From DATHGT01 sp035317605 (GTDB lineage Bacteria > Methylomirabilota > Methylomirabilia > Rokubacteriales > CSP1-6), in the NCBI GenBank assembly GCA_035317605.1, contig DATHGT010000102.1:1-63891 (forward strand): a stretch of 63,891 bases of DNA, in the 5' to 3' direction. Position 1 is the first letter of the stretch; the number at the start of each line of letters is the position of its first letter. The position numbers and the translations under genes were made by a program. Shown one piece after another: positions 7,905 to 15,796 of this stretch. The notes below the pieces were generated by a model that made no database searches, was not told the DNA's origin, and worked only from the letters and a program-made list of their open reading frames with translations.

Positions 7905-8297
7905 ATGACGGCGACGAAGGGGACCCAGGGATCGCGCGGCCTCGTGCTCGTCGTGGACGATCGTGCGGATACCCGCGATTTCTACGACCGGGTCCTCGGG
8001 GCGGCGGGGTACTCCGTGGTCAGCGCGGAAAGCGTTGAACAAGCGCGCGCGATTGCCGGCGCCATCGCCTTCGACCTCGTGGTCATTGACGTCGACCGGC
8101 CCGGCATGCACGGCTTCGAGCTCGCCCAGAGGCTTCACGCCCAGGGACGGCGCCGACCGCGCCTGCTGGCGGTCACGGGACATCCCCCCGAGGACACTTC
8201 GACGGAGACCGTCTTATTCGACGCCTACCTGATCACACCCTGCCCGCCCGAAAAACTGATCGCTGTCGTGACGGATCTTCTCGCGAAGCGAGGGTGA
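7905..8297 (+). CDS. Stand-alone receiver-domain protein with altered Lys site
   Basis: 130 residues, starting 6 nt after the Crp/Fnr stop, so co-transcribed. Acidic pair D18-D19 (VVDDRADTR), phospho-acceptor Asp in LVVIDVDRPGMHG, Thr in LAVTGHPP. At the position where receivers have an invariant Lys (KP), this one reads ITPCPPEKL, so Lys seems replaced by Thr; signalling may be weak or phosphate-independent. The longer frame from 7851 is rejected because it runs inside the Crp/Fnr gene. Pairing with a Crp/Fnr gene suggests a partner-protein role. Confidence 0.85.
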   Translation: MTATKGTQGSRGLVLVVDDRADTRDFYDRVLGAAGYSVVSAESVEQARAIAGAIAFDLVVIDVDRPGMHGFELAQRLHAQGRRRPRLLAVTGHPPEDTSTETVLFDAYLITPCPPEKLIAVVTDLLAKRG

Positions 8298-8305
8298 CCG
8301 CCCTC

Positions 8306-8352
8306 GTTGGACGAAGGTCCACTAGGCGGGTTGCCCACGGCGTTGATAGGGT
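8306..8352 (+). promoter_or_regulatory. Shared palindromic promoter, site 3
   Basis: GTTGGAC-GAAG-GTCCACT (8306-8323), then 23 bp (one more than the other copies) to -10 TAGGGT (8347-8352). Sits 65 nt before the superoxide dismutase ATG. Both half-sites are well conserved. Confidence 0.7.
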
Positions 8353-8416
8353 GGGTGCTGAACGTGAGCCCGCAAGAAAACGCCGCAGCACGTTCGCCGC
8401 AAGAGGAGATCAAGAC

Positions 8417-9049
8417 ATGGCGTACAAGCTGCCGCCGTTGCGATTCGGCTACGATGCGCTCGAGCCCCACATCGACGCCGAGACGATGGAGCTCCATCAC
8501 GACAAACATCACCAGGCGTACGTCGACAACCTGAACACGACGCTGGCGGCGCATCCGCAGCTGGCCGATCTCCCCATCGAGGACCTGTTGCGTCGGCTCG
8601 ACCAGGTGCCGGAGACGATCCGGACGGCCGTTCGCAACAACGGCGGCGGCCACGCCAACCATCAGTTCTTCTGGGAGATCCTCGGGCCGAACGCCGGCGG
8701 CGCTCCGAAGGGCGCGATCGGCGACGCCATCGAGAAGGACTTCGGCTCCTTCGAGCGATTTCAGTCTCTCTTCAGCGACGCGGCCACCAAGCACTTCGGC
8801 TCGGGCTGGGCGTTCCTCGTGGTGAAGCCGGCGACCGAGCGGCTCGAGATCATGTCGCTCCCCAACCAGGACAGCCCCGTGTCGCACGGCATGTCGGCGC
8901 TCCTCTCTTGCGACGTGTGGGAGCACGCGTACTACCTGAAGTACCGGAACCGACGTCCGGACTACCTGGCGGCCTGGTGGAAGGTCGTCGCCTGGGACGT
9001 CGTCGACCAGCGGCTGCGCGACGTCAGGGCGGGGACGCCCCGACCGTAG
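8417..9049 (+). CDS. sodB: Fe/Mn superoxide dismutase
   Basis: 210 residues from ATG 8417 (AAGAGGAGATCAAGAC upstream). Converts superoxide to oxygen and hydrogen peroxide. Metal ligands are visible: His in HHDKHHQAYV, His in NNGGGHANHQFFW, and Asp/His in SCDVWEHAYYLKY. No signal peptide, so cytoplasmic. The GGAPKG and FGSGWAFLV segments do not let me separate Fe from Mn use; the symbol follows the common name for this form. Its own copy of the shared promoter places an oxidative-stress enzyme in the same putative regulon as the envelope genes. The next gene starts in its stop codon (TAGTG). Confidence 0.95.
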   Translation: MAYKLPPLRFGYDALEPHIDAETMELHHDKHHQAYVDNLNTTLAAHPQLADLPIEDLLRRLDQVPETIRTAVRNNGGGHANHQFFWEILGPNAGGAPKGAIGDAIEKDFGSFERFQSLFSDAATKHFGSGWAFLVVKPATERLEIMSLPNQDSPVSHGMSALLSCDVWEHAYYLKYRNRRPDYLAAWWKVVAWDVVDQRLRDVRAGTPRP

Positions 9050-10038
9050 TGGAGAGACTGCGCCGCGTTGCGGCGCTTCGTCTCACGCCGCGCGTCGTCT
9101 GGGCCCTGCTCGGCGAGACGTTCTTCGAGTGGTACGCCGACCGCGCGCCGAGACTGGGGGCCGCGCTCGCGTTCTATACGGTCTTCGCGCTGGCCCCGGG
9201 GCTGATCTTCATCATCGCCCTCGCCGCGCTCTTCCTCGGGAAGGAGGCGGCCCAGGGGCAGATCATCGATCAGGTCCAGGACCTCGCCGGGGACGCCGGG
9301 GCCGAGGCGGTGCGCGCGGCGATCGAGAGCGCGCGCAGCGCGGGCGGCAGTCTCCTGGCCACCGGCCTGGGTGCCGTCACCCTTCTCTTCGGACTCTGGG
9401 GCGTCTTCGGCGAGTTGCAGGACGCGCTGAACACCATCTGGGGCGTGACGGCGAGGCCGGGGCGTGGCGTGATCGGGGTCATCAAGCAGCGGTTCTGGTC
9501 GGCCACGATGGTCGTCGGCATCGGGTTCCTGCTGCTCGTCTCCCTCGCCGCGAGCGCCTGGCTGGCCGCGCTCGGGAAGTTCTTCTCCGGCCTGTTGCCG
9601 CTCCCGGCGGCGGCCATGGAGACGGCCAACGCCCTCCTGTCGTTCGTGATCGTCACGTTCATGTTCGCCGTGATCTACAAGCTCCTGCCGGACGTGAGCA
9701 TCGCCTGGCGGAACGTGTGGACCGGGGCCGCCGTGACGGCGGTGCTGTTCACGATCGGCAAGACGCTGATCGGACTCTATCTGGGCCGCAGCACGGTGGC
9801 GTCGGTGTACGGCGCCGCCGGCTCCCTCATCGTCATCCTGCTCTGGGTCTATTACTCGGCGCAGATCGTCTTCTTCGGCGCCGAGTTCACGAAGGTCTAC
9901 TCGCGGCGGTTGGGGGCACCGGTGGTCCCCAACCGGACGGCGGTGACGCTGACGGCGGTCGCGCGCGCTGGCCCAGGCATGGACCGCCGCAGACCGATCG
10001 AACGACGGACGCGACGACGAAGCATTCGCGACGGCTGA
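9049..10038 (+). CDS. YihY/BrkB-family inner membrane protein
   Basis: 329 residues from GTG 9049, overlapping the SOD stop by 1 nt (TAGTG), so translationally coupled. Family signatures (PF03631): APRLGAALAFYTVFALAPGL, LFGLWGVFGELQDALNTIWGV, LLPDVSIAWRNVWTGA, SVYGAAGSLIVILLWVYYSAQI. Six to seven membrane helices and a basic C-terminal tail (RRRPIERRTRRR). The biochemical role of the family is unsettled; the name virulence factor BrkB is historical and not informative here. Confidence 0.9.
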   Translation: MERLRRVAALRLTPRVVWALLGETFFEWYADRAPRLGAALAFYTVFALAPGLIFIIALAALFLGKEAAQGQIIDQVQDLAGDAGAEAVRAAIESARSAGGSLLATGLGAVTLLFGLWGVFGELQDALNTIWGVTARPGRGVIGVIKQRFWSATMVVGIGFLLLVSLAASAWLAALGKFFSGLLPLPAAAMETANALLSFVIVTFMFAVIYKLLPDVSIAWRNVWTGAAVTAVLFTIGKTLIGLYLGRSTVASVYGAAGSLIVILLWVYYSAQIVFFGAEFTKVYSRRLGAPVVPNRTAVTLTAVARAGPGMDRRRPIERRTRRRSIRDG

Positions 10039-10064
10039 CGCCGTGAGCGAATCGCGGCACTACG

Positions 10065-11765
10065 TCACGAAGGCGTACTTTCGCTGATGCCTCGCGCCAG
10101 CTCGCCGACCGCCAGCGCCAGCTCGATCGGCTCGATAGGTTTGGCGCGGTGGGCCTGAAATCCGGCCGATAGCGCGAGTCTGACGTCGTCACCGCCCGCG
10201 TACGCCGTCACCGCCAGGGCGGGGATCGTTCCGCCTTGCTCGGGGGTGAGGCACCGGATCCTTCGTATCAGGACGTAGCCGCTCTCCTCCGGCATCGCGA
10301 TGTCGCTGACCAGCACGTCCGGCTTCCAGCGCTCGAGGGTCGTCAGCGCCGCTCCCGCGGACGCCACCGCCCTCACGCGCGCGTCGCAGTGCTCGAGCGC
10401 TCGGGTGAACATGTCGCGCGCGTCGGCATCGTCATCCACCACCAGGACCCGCAAGCCTGCCAGCGTCGGTGGGTCATCGAAGGCCGCGGAGCTTCGAGTG
10501 GTCGGAGGTTCCCACCCGGGACCCGACGCCTCCGCCTCGCCCAGGAGGGGAAGACTCACGGTGAACGTCGACCCCTGGCCCTCGCCGGGACTCTCGGCGT
10601 CGATGGAGCCGTCGTGCAAGGAGACGAGGTGGCGCACGATCGCGAGGCCGAGGCCGAGCCCACCGTGGGATCGCGCCTCGGTGGCGTCGTCCTGGCGGAA
10701 GCGGTCGAAGACATAGGGCAGGAACTCCCGACGGATGCCAACGCCGGTATCGTGGACGACGATGCGCACCTCGCGTCCACTCACCTCCAGCCGCACCTCG
10801 ACCTGGCCCCCCGAGGGCGTGAACTTGAGGGCGTTGACGAGCAGGTTGGACACGATTTGCTGCATGCGGACGGGATCGCCGGCGATCGTGGCCGGCGACG
10901 GATCCAGCACGAGATCGAGGCGAATCCCCTTCGTGTCGGCCCCCGGGCGGGCGTTCGCGACGGCCGCCTCCAGCACCGGTTCCAGCGCGATCGGCCGGAT
11001 CTGAAGCCGCAGCGACCCCGAGATGATCCGGGAAACGTCGAGGAGATCCTCGATGAGCTGCGTCTGGAGTCTCGCGTTGCGCTCGATCACCTCGAGTGCC
11101 TGACGCACCCCGGCCTCGTCCAGCTTCCCTTTGCGGACGAGCGAGGCATATCCCAGGATCGAGGTGAGCGGCGTCCGGAGCTCGTGGGAGAGCACGGCCA
11201 GGAACCGGTCCTTCGCTTCGGACGCCTCGGCGAGCCGCAGTGACGTCTCTTCGAGCTGCCGGGAGCGGTAGTGTTCGCTCAACACCGTGTTGCCGAGGAT
11301 CCCCAGCAACTCCCCGCACAGCTCCAGTCGGGATCGCGGCAGCGGGAGGACCTTTCGCGCCATCGCCCACACTTCGTCGAAGGCGAGCCCGGAGGCCCGG
11401 GCGAGCTGCTCGATCTCGCGGTGGCCGGGATGCAGGATCAGCGCGTAGCCCGCGACCGCCGCCCCCACGATCTCGCCGGCGAGCACGAGCGTGGTCCCGA
11501 CCACCGCGAGCCCGTACTGCTCCTCGATGACGACCGACGGGCTCGGATCCGGCTGATCCAGGCACTGGCGCGCGCAGGTGGCGAACATCCCGGGGCCATG
11601 ACCGCGTGAGAAGAAGTCGAACAGTGGGATCCGGTTCACGGCATCCGCCGCCTGACGTCCATCAGCGCCATAGACCTCGACGGTCAGATGGTTGACGGCC
11701 GCGTACTTCTCGAGGGCCGCTCGGCCTCGCTCGAGCTGAAAGACGGTGACGTCCAGCTTTGCCAC
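10065..11765 (-). CDS. Hybrid histidine kinase with N-terminal sensory domain and C-terminal receiver
   Basis: 566 residues. N-terminal 170 residues resemble PocR-like sensory domains, with a Cys pair (CARQC) and a GEIVGAAVAGYALI strand pattern; this is a weak assignment. Then HisKA (FLAVLSHELRTPLTSILGY), HATPase (NLLVNALKF, DTGVGIR, GGLGLGLAIV) and a REC domain (VLVVDDDADARDM, DVLVSDIAMPEESGY, RAKPIEP). No membrane helix, so it senses a cytoplasmic cue. It lies 6 nt downstream of the KaiC-like gene on the same strand, so the two probably form an operon. Confidence 0.93.
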   Translation of the reverse strand: MAKLDVTVFQLERGRAALEKYAAVNHLTVEVYGADGRQAADAVNRIPLFDFFSRGHGPGMFATCARQCLDQPDPSPSVVIEEQYGLAVVGTTLVLAGEIVGAAVAGYALILHPGHREIEQLARASGLAFDEVWAMARKVLPLPRSRLELCGELLGILGNTVLSEHYRSRQLEETSLRLAEASEAKDRFLAVLSHELRTPLTSILGYASLVRKGKLDEAGVRQALEVIERNARLQTQLIEDLLDVSRIISGSLRLQIRPIALEPVLEAAVANARPGADTKGIRLDLVLDPSPATIAGDPVRMQQIVSNLLVNALKFTPSGGQVEVRLEVSGREVRIVVHDTGVGIRREFLPYVFDRFRQDDATEARSHGGLGLGLAIVRHLVSLHDGSIDAESPGEGQGSTFTVSLPLLGEAEASGPGWEPPTTRSSAAFDDPPTLAGLRVLVVDDDADARDMFTRALEHCDARVRAVASAGAALTTLERWKPDVLVSDIAMPEESGYVLIRRIRCLTPEQGGTIPALAVTAYAGGDDVRLALSAGFQAHRAKPIEPIELALAVGELARGISESTPS

Positions 11766-11771
11766 CGACGG

Positions 11772-13298
11772 CTACCCCTCGCGCCGCTGGGCGTGGCGCT
11801 CGGGGGATCGCGCCACCAGACTGAAGTACTCCCAGAACGCGAGCCGGCGCGCAGCACCCGGCGCGATTTCCCGCGGCAGCACGCGCATGCCCTGGCCGTT
11901 CACGACCTGGCACTCGCGCGTCGTCCGGTCGAACGCGTTCGCGCGCATCTTCGCGATCGTCAGCGCTTGCCGGAACGTGTCGGCGAGCTCGACCCAGTTG
12001 AGGAGGATCACGTTGTCGACGAGCGAGCTCACGCCGAAGGGGCCCATGACCGACGACATCCCGAGCAGCTCGGGATTCTCGTGGTTGTAGATCGTCGTGA
12101 CCTGATGCTCCTTCATGAGCGCCACCACAGCATGGAAGAAGTCGCGAAAGCTCCGGCCCGTCGGCCCCAGGCTCGACCCATAGGTCGACAGGCTGTCGAT
12201 GACGACGCGCTTGGGCTGAAACTCCTTCACGAGCTTTTCGAGCTGCAGGAAATGGCGGTCGATCTCGATCTCCTGCGGCCGGTCGTAGAAGAGGCGCACG
12301 AGGCCCTGGTCGATCGCCGGCGTGAGATCGATCCCGATGGTGGCGGCGTTCCGCAGCACCTGGGCCCTCGGCTCGTCGAGCGTGAGCATGACGCTCCGCT
12401 CGCCCCGGCGGGCGCCTTCGGCGATGTACTGCAGCGCCATGACGCTCTTTCCGGAGCCCGTGATGCCGACCACGAGCGTGGTGCTGCCGAGGAACAACCC
12501 GCCGCCCATCATCTCGTCGAGCCCGGGAACGCCGGTCGACACGCGCGTCGACGGGTCGAATGCCGCTCCCTCTTCTCGCAACAGCTCACGGGGCGCCTGG
12601 ACCCGACGGTAGACCTCGATCCCTTTCCCGTCCACGATCGAGAACGAGTGCCGTCCCATCCGGTAATCCTGTCCGCGGGCCTTGACGATCTCGATCGACC
12701 GATGCACCGCGCGCTCCATCTCCTCGACCCGGAGGCAAATGAGCGTGTCGGCGATGAACTCCTCGGGCAACGAGGCGCCGAGCCTGGCGGCTTCGGGGGC
12801 TGCCACTTCCACCCCGAGCATCGCGGTGAGCCGCTCGCGCTGGAGCCCTTCCGCGAGGAGGTGGAACGCCTCGGGCGTGTTCCGCCCTGCGTCACTGTCC
12901 CCCGGGGTGCGCCGCACGAGGCCGTCGACGAAGATCCGGCGTGCTCCGATCGCCGCCGCCTCGTCGAGGAGGAGGCTATCGGCCTGCTGGATCTCCTGCT
13001 GGAACACCTGACGCGTCGTGAAGACGATCTTGAGCCGGCCCTGGCGCTCGAGCTCCGGCAAGTCCCAGCCGAAGAGCGCCGCATCGCGGACGAGCTTGTC
13101 GGGGGACACCTCGAAGAGCACGATGAGTCCGGGCTCGCCGAGCTCGGCCGCGCCCCGATAGATGAACTCCATCCCCAGGGTGGTCTTCCCCGTCCCGGCC
13201 GTGCCCTCGACGAGCACGACGCTGCCGCGCAGGAGGCCGCCGCCCAGGATGTCGTCCAGCCCTGCGATGCCGGTCCTGACGTGGTCCCGTTCAGGCAT
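11772..13298 (-). CDS. KaiC-like double RecA-fold ATPase
   Basis: 508 residues from ATG 13298; a TTG at 13304 is an alternative, and AGGAGAGA precedes both. Two KaiC domains: Walker A GTAGTGKTT (N-terminal) and GITGSGKSV (C-terminal), each preceded by GLDDILGGGL / GLDEMMGGGL, with Walker B-like strands (RRIFVDGL, KRVVIDSLSTYGSS). KaiA and KaiB are absent nearby. Such solitary KaiC-like proteins next to histidine kinases are widespread outside cyanobacteria and act in signalling rather than as a proven clock. Here the hybrid kinase follows directly and a small winged-helix-like gene precedes. Confidence 0.92.
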   Translation of the reverse strand: MPERDHVRTGIAGLDDILGGGLLRGSVVLVEGTAGTGKTTLGMEFIYRGAAELGEPGLIVLFEVSPDKLVRDAALFGWDLPELERQGRLKIVFTTRQVFQQEIQQADSLLLDEAAAIGARRIFVDGLVRRTPGDSDAGRNTPEAFHLLAEGLQRERLTAMLGVEVAAPEAARLGASLPEEFIADTLICLRVEEMERAVHRSIEIVKARGQDYRMGRHSFSIVDGKGIEVYRRVQAPRELLREEGAAFDPSTRVSTGVPGLDEMMGGGLFLGSTTLVVGITGSGKSVMALQYIAEGARRGERSVMLTLDEPRAQVLRNAATIGIDLTPAIDQGLVRLFYDRPQEIEIDRHFLQLEKLVKEFQPKRVVIDSLSTYGSSLGPTGRSFRDFFHAVVALMKEHQVTTIYNHENPELLGMSSVMGPFGVSSLVDNVILLNWVELADTFRQALTIAKMRANAFDRTTRECQVVNGQGMRVLPREIAPGAARRLAFWEYFSLVARSPERHAQRREG

Positions 13299-13316
13299 GG
13301 TCAATGTCTCTCCTGT

Positions 13317-13333
13317 ACCATCGTCACGATGGT
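13317..13333. promoter_or_regulatory. 17-bp palindrome between winged-helix and KaiC-like genes
   Basis: ACCATCGT-C-ACGATGGT is a perfect 8-1-8 palindrome in the 25-nt gap before the KaiC-like gene and includes the stop codon of the upstream minus-strand gene. It may be an operator, or an RNA hairpin (6-bp stem, 5-nt loop) tuning translation of the downstream gene. Nothing decides between these. Confidence 0.4.
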
Positions 13334-13821
13334 CGTACGCCGGAAAGGCGACGGTGGCTCGGGTCGCCGTCCGGCGACCGTCGCTGCTTCAGCAAGGCCT
13401 TCAGCGCGTTCCGTCCATCCGGCGTCGCGCACACTTGCCGCAGGGGTTCCAGCCATTCCTCGGCGTGATCGACTTCGAGGACGTACATCCGCCCCGTGGC
13501 CCCCTGGTTGAGCGTCCGTTTCAGGAGGCCGGCACCGAGCAGCAGGTCGAGCGCGCGCGCGACCTGCTGGAGCTCGTAGCCGACGTAGGCCGCGAGCTGC
13601 TCGCTGCTGAGGACGACGCGCGGATGCCGCGAGAAGAAGAGGAGCAGGTCGAGGTCGCACGCGTCCCGCAGCCCCGCCGCTTCGACGAGCCGCACGGCCA
13701 AGGGGTCCGTCGGTTGAATTTTCTGGATGTCGGAGCTCCTTTCGGAGAGGGTCCACGAGCGACAGGAGCAGGGATGGCCCTGCGAACACCCCATGATAAA
13801 GAGGGTATGAGGACGGCACAA
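13324..13821 (-). CDS. Small winged-helix-like protein (unknown function)
   Basis: Up to 165 residues. The conserved-looking part begins around LAVRLVEAAGLRDACDL and has a helix-turn-helix-like pattern (LLLFFSRHPRVVLSSEQLAAYVGYELQQVARALDLLLGAGLLKRT), reading like a MarR/ArsR-type wing. The first 30 residues (MCRPHTLFIMGCSQGHPCSC) look unlike coding sequence, and a GAAAGGAGC ribosome site lies inside the frame, just before codons for DIQKIQ; the true start may be there with a non-standard codon, or at ATG 13794. It precedes the KaiC-like gene and probably shares its transcript. Confidence 0.65.
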   Translation of the reverse strand: MCRPHTLFIMGCSQGHPCSCRSWTLSERSSDIQKIQPTDPLAVRLVEAAGLRDACDLDLLLFFSRHPRVVLSSEQLAAYVGYELQQVARALDLLLGAGLLKRTLNQGATGRMYVLEVDHAEEWLEPLRQVCATPDGRNALKALLKQRRSPDGDPSHRRLSGVRPS

Positions 13822-13875
13822 GGTCCCATCTCACCGGTATCGATCATGCGTTCTCTCTTACTCGGATGTAGTTCC

Positions 13876-14256
13876 ATGGGATTGAAAGGCTTACGGATCC
13901 TCGTGATCGAAGACGCGCCCGACGTGCTGGACGTGCTCACCCTGCTGCTCCGGATCGAGGGCGCCGACGTCGAAGGAGCCGGGAGCGGTCACGAGGCATT
14001 GACGATCTTCCGCCGCCGCCACTTCGACGTGGTCGTGAGCGATCTCGGCCTGCCCGATATCTCGGGCGATGTGCTGATCCGCACGGTCATCGCGGCCGCG
14101 CGACGGCCCATCAAAGTCGTCGTCATCACTGGTGAAACCCAACCCACCAAGACCCTCGCGCTCGAAGCGGGCGCCGACGTCATTTTCGCGAAGCCGTGCC
14201 AATGGGAAAGCGTCGTCACATACCTCGACGAGCTCAGCCTGCCTCAGGCCGCCTGA
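13876..14256 (+). CDS. Stand-alone receiver-domain response regulator
   Basis: 126 residues from ATG 13876 (ATG 13846 possible). Receiver only: acidic pair in ILVIEDAPD, phospho-acceptor Asp in VVVSDLGLPD, Thr in VVITGETQP, Lys in FAKPCQWE. All phosphorylation residues are present. Divergent from the winged-helix/KaiC/hybrid-kinase operon, so it could be a phosphoacceptor partner of that kinase. It is the third stand-alone receiver in the first 15 kb. Confidence 0.88.
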   Translation: MGLKGLRILVIEDAPDVLDVLTLLLRIEGADVEGAGSGHEALTIFRRRHFDVVVSDLGLPDISGDVLIRTVIAAARRPIKVVVITGETQPTKTLALEAGADVIFAKPCQWESVVTYLDELSLPQAA

Positions 14257-14317
14257 CGTTTCGCCTCGGCTCACCATCGTCCTCTACGCAGTCTTCCCCC
14301 GTCCTCGCCATCCGACA

Positions 14318-14363
14318 AGTGGACCTTGGTCCAATCGCCGCGCCGGGGGCCGCCGAGTACATT
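14318..14363 (+). promoter_or_regulatory. Shared palindromic promoter, site 4
   Basis: AGTGGAC-CTTG-GTCCAAT (14318-14335), 22 bp, -10 TACATT (14358-14363). Leader of about 30 nt to the GTG start of the aldehyde dehydrogenase. Confidence 0.75.
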
Positions 14364-14398
14364 CAGGGAGGGAAGATCTGCGCAGAGGAGCGGCCCAC

Positions 14399-15763
14399 GT
14401 GAGTGTCCAGTCCATCAACCCGGCGACCGGCGAGGTCCTCGAGCGCTTCGAAGAGACCTCCGCGCCGCAGCTCGAGCGAATCCTCGCGGGCGCCGACGCG
14501 GCGTTCCGCGAGTGGCGGGGGGTGCCGTTCGCCGTCCGCGCGCAGAAGATGCGGGAGGTGGCGCGCGTCCTGCGGGCGCACACCGCGGCGTACGCCCGCA
14601 CGATGACTCTGGAAATGGGCAAACCGATCGTGCAGGCCGAAGCGGAAGTCGAGAAGTGCGCCGTCACCTGCGACTACTACGCGGACCATGCCGAGAGCTT
14701 TCTGGCCGAGCAACCGCGGGAGACGGATGCGTCGCGCAGTTACGTGCGCTTCGATCCGCTGGGGCCGGTCCTGGCCGTGATGCCGTGGAACTTTCCCTTC
14801 TGGCAGGTGTTCCGCTTCGCCGCCCCTGCCCTGATGGCCGGCAATGCGGCGGTCCTCAAGCACGCGTCCAACGTGCCGCGCTGCGCGCTCATGATCGAGG
14901 AGGTGTTTCGCGGGGCAGGCGTTCCGCCCGGCCTCTTCTCCACCGTGCTGGTCGGCGCCCCGGCGGTGGCCTCGCTCATCGCGGATCCGCGCGTGGTCGC
15001 GGTCACGCTGACCGGCAGTGAGTCCGCCGGGCGCGCGGTCGCGGAGGCGGCGGGGCGCTCGCTGAAGAAGACCGTCCTCGAGCTGGGCGGGAGCGATCCC
15101 TTCATCGTCCTCGCCGATGCCGATCTCGCCGTCGCGGCCAGGGCCGCGGCCGACGCCCGGCTCATCAACAGCGGTCAGAGCTGCATCGCGGCCAAGCGCT
15201 TCATCGTGGTCGAGCGCGTGGCCGACCAGTTCCTCCAGCAGCTCTTCGACGAAATGCGCTCCCGCCGGATGGGCGATCCGCTCGCGCGCGAGACGCAGGT
15301 CGGGCCGCAAGCGCGCGTCGAGCTCAGGGACGCGCTCCACCGGCAGGTCGAGGAGTCGCGCATGCGGGGGGCGACGATCGTTCTCGGGGGCGAGATCCCG
15401 AGCGGGAAGGGCGCCTTCTATCCGCCGACGCTACTGGCCGCCGTGGAGAAGGGCATGCCGGCCTTCGACGAAGAGACCTTCGGTCCGGTGGCCGCCGTCA
15501 TCCGCGCGAAGGACGAGAGCGACGCCATCGGCCTGGCCAACGACTCCCGCTTCGGTCTCGGGGCGTCGCTCTGGACCCGCGACCACGAGCGCGCCGAGCG
15601 CCTGGCGGCGCAGATCGAAGCGGGCACCGTGTTCGTGAACGGCGTCGTGAAGTCGGACCCTCGCCTGCCGTTCGGCGGCATCAAGCGCTCAGGGTATGGG
15701 CGTGAGCTCTCGGAGTACGGCATCCGCGAGTTCGTCAACGTCAAGTCGGTCTGGATTGCGTAG
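14399..15763 (+). CDS. Succinate-semialdehyde dehydrogenase-like aldehyde dehydrogenase
   Basis: 454 residues from GTG 14399, preceded by AGAGGAGCGG. NAD(P)-dependent aldehyde oxidation, closest in form to the GabD/SSADH branch: PWNFPFWQ, catalytic Glu in LELGGSDPF, catalytic Cys in NSGQSCIAAKRF, EETFGPVAAV, FGGIKRSGYGREL. About 450 residues matches the short SSADH type. The real substrate cannot be fixed from sequence; an aldehyde-detoxifying role fits its stress-like promoter. The frame is open upstream to 14132 but the promoter sits there. Confidence 0.93.
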   Translation: MSVQSINPATGEVLERFEETSAPQLERILAGADAAFREWRGVPFAVRAQKMREVARVLRAHTAAYARTMTLEMGKPIVQAEAEVEKCAVTCDYYADHAESFLAEQPRETDASRSYVRFDPLGPVLAVMPWNFPFWQVFRFAAPALMAGNAAVLKHASNVPRCALMIEEVFRGAGVPPGLFSTVLVGAPAVASLIADPRVVAVTLTGSESAGRAVAEAAGRSLKKTVLELGGSDPFIVLADADLAVAARAAADARLINSGQSCIAAKRFIVVERVADQFLQQLFDEMRSRRMGDPLARETQVGPQARVELRDALHRQVEESRMRGATIVLGGEIPSGKGAFYPPTLLAAVEKGMPAFDEETFGPVAAVIRAKDESDAIGLANDSRFGLGASLWTRDHERAERLAAQIEAGTVFVNGVVKSDPRLPFGGIKRSGYGRELSEYGIREFVNVKSVWIA

Positions 15764-15796
15764 CGGCCGATCGAGGGTCGGCAACACGAGAGGCGC

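Noticed and set aside
11772..13298. Circadian clock operon
   Set aside because: No KaiA or KaiB is present; solitary KaiC-like ATPases are common and not shown to be clocks.
13816..13850. Possible tenth copy of the shared promoter motif (GTCCCAT at 13823-13829)
   Set aside because: The right half has a mismatch, the left half does not match, and no TAnnnT box lies at the required distance.
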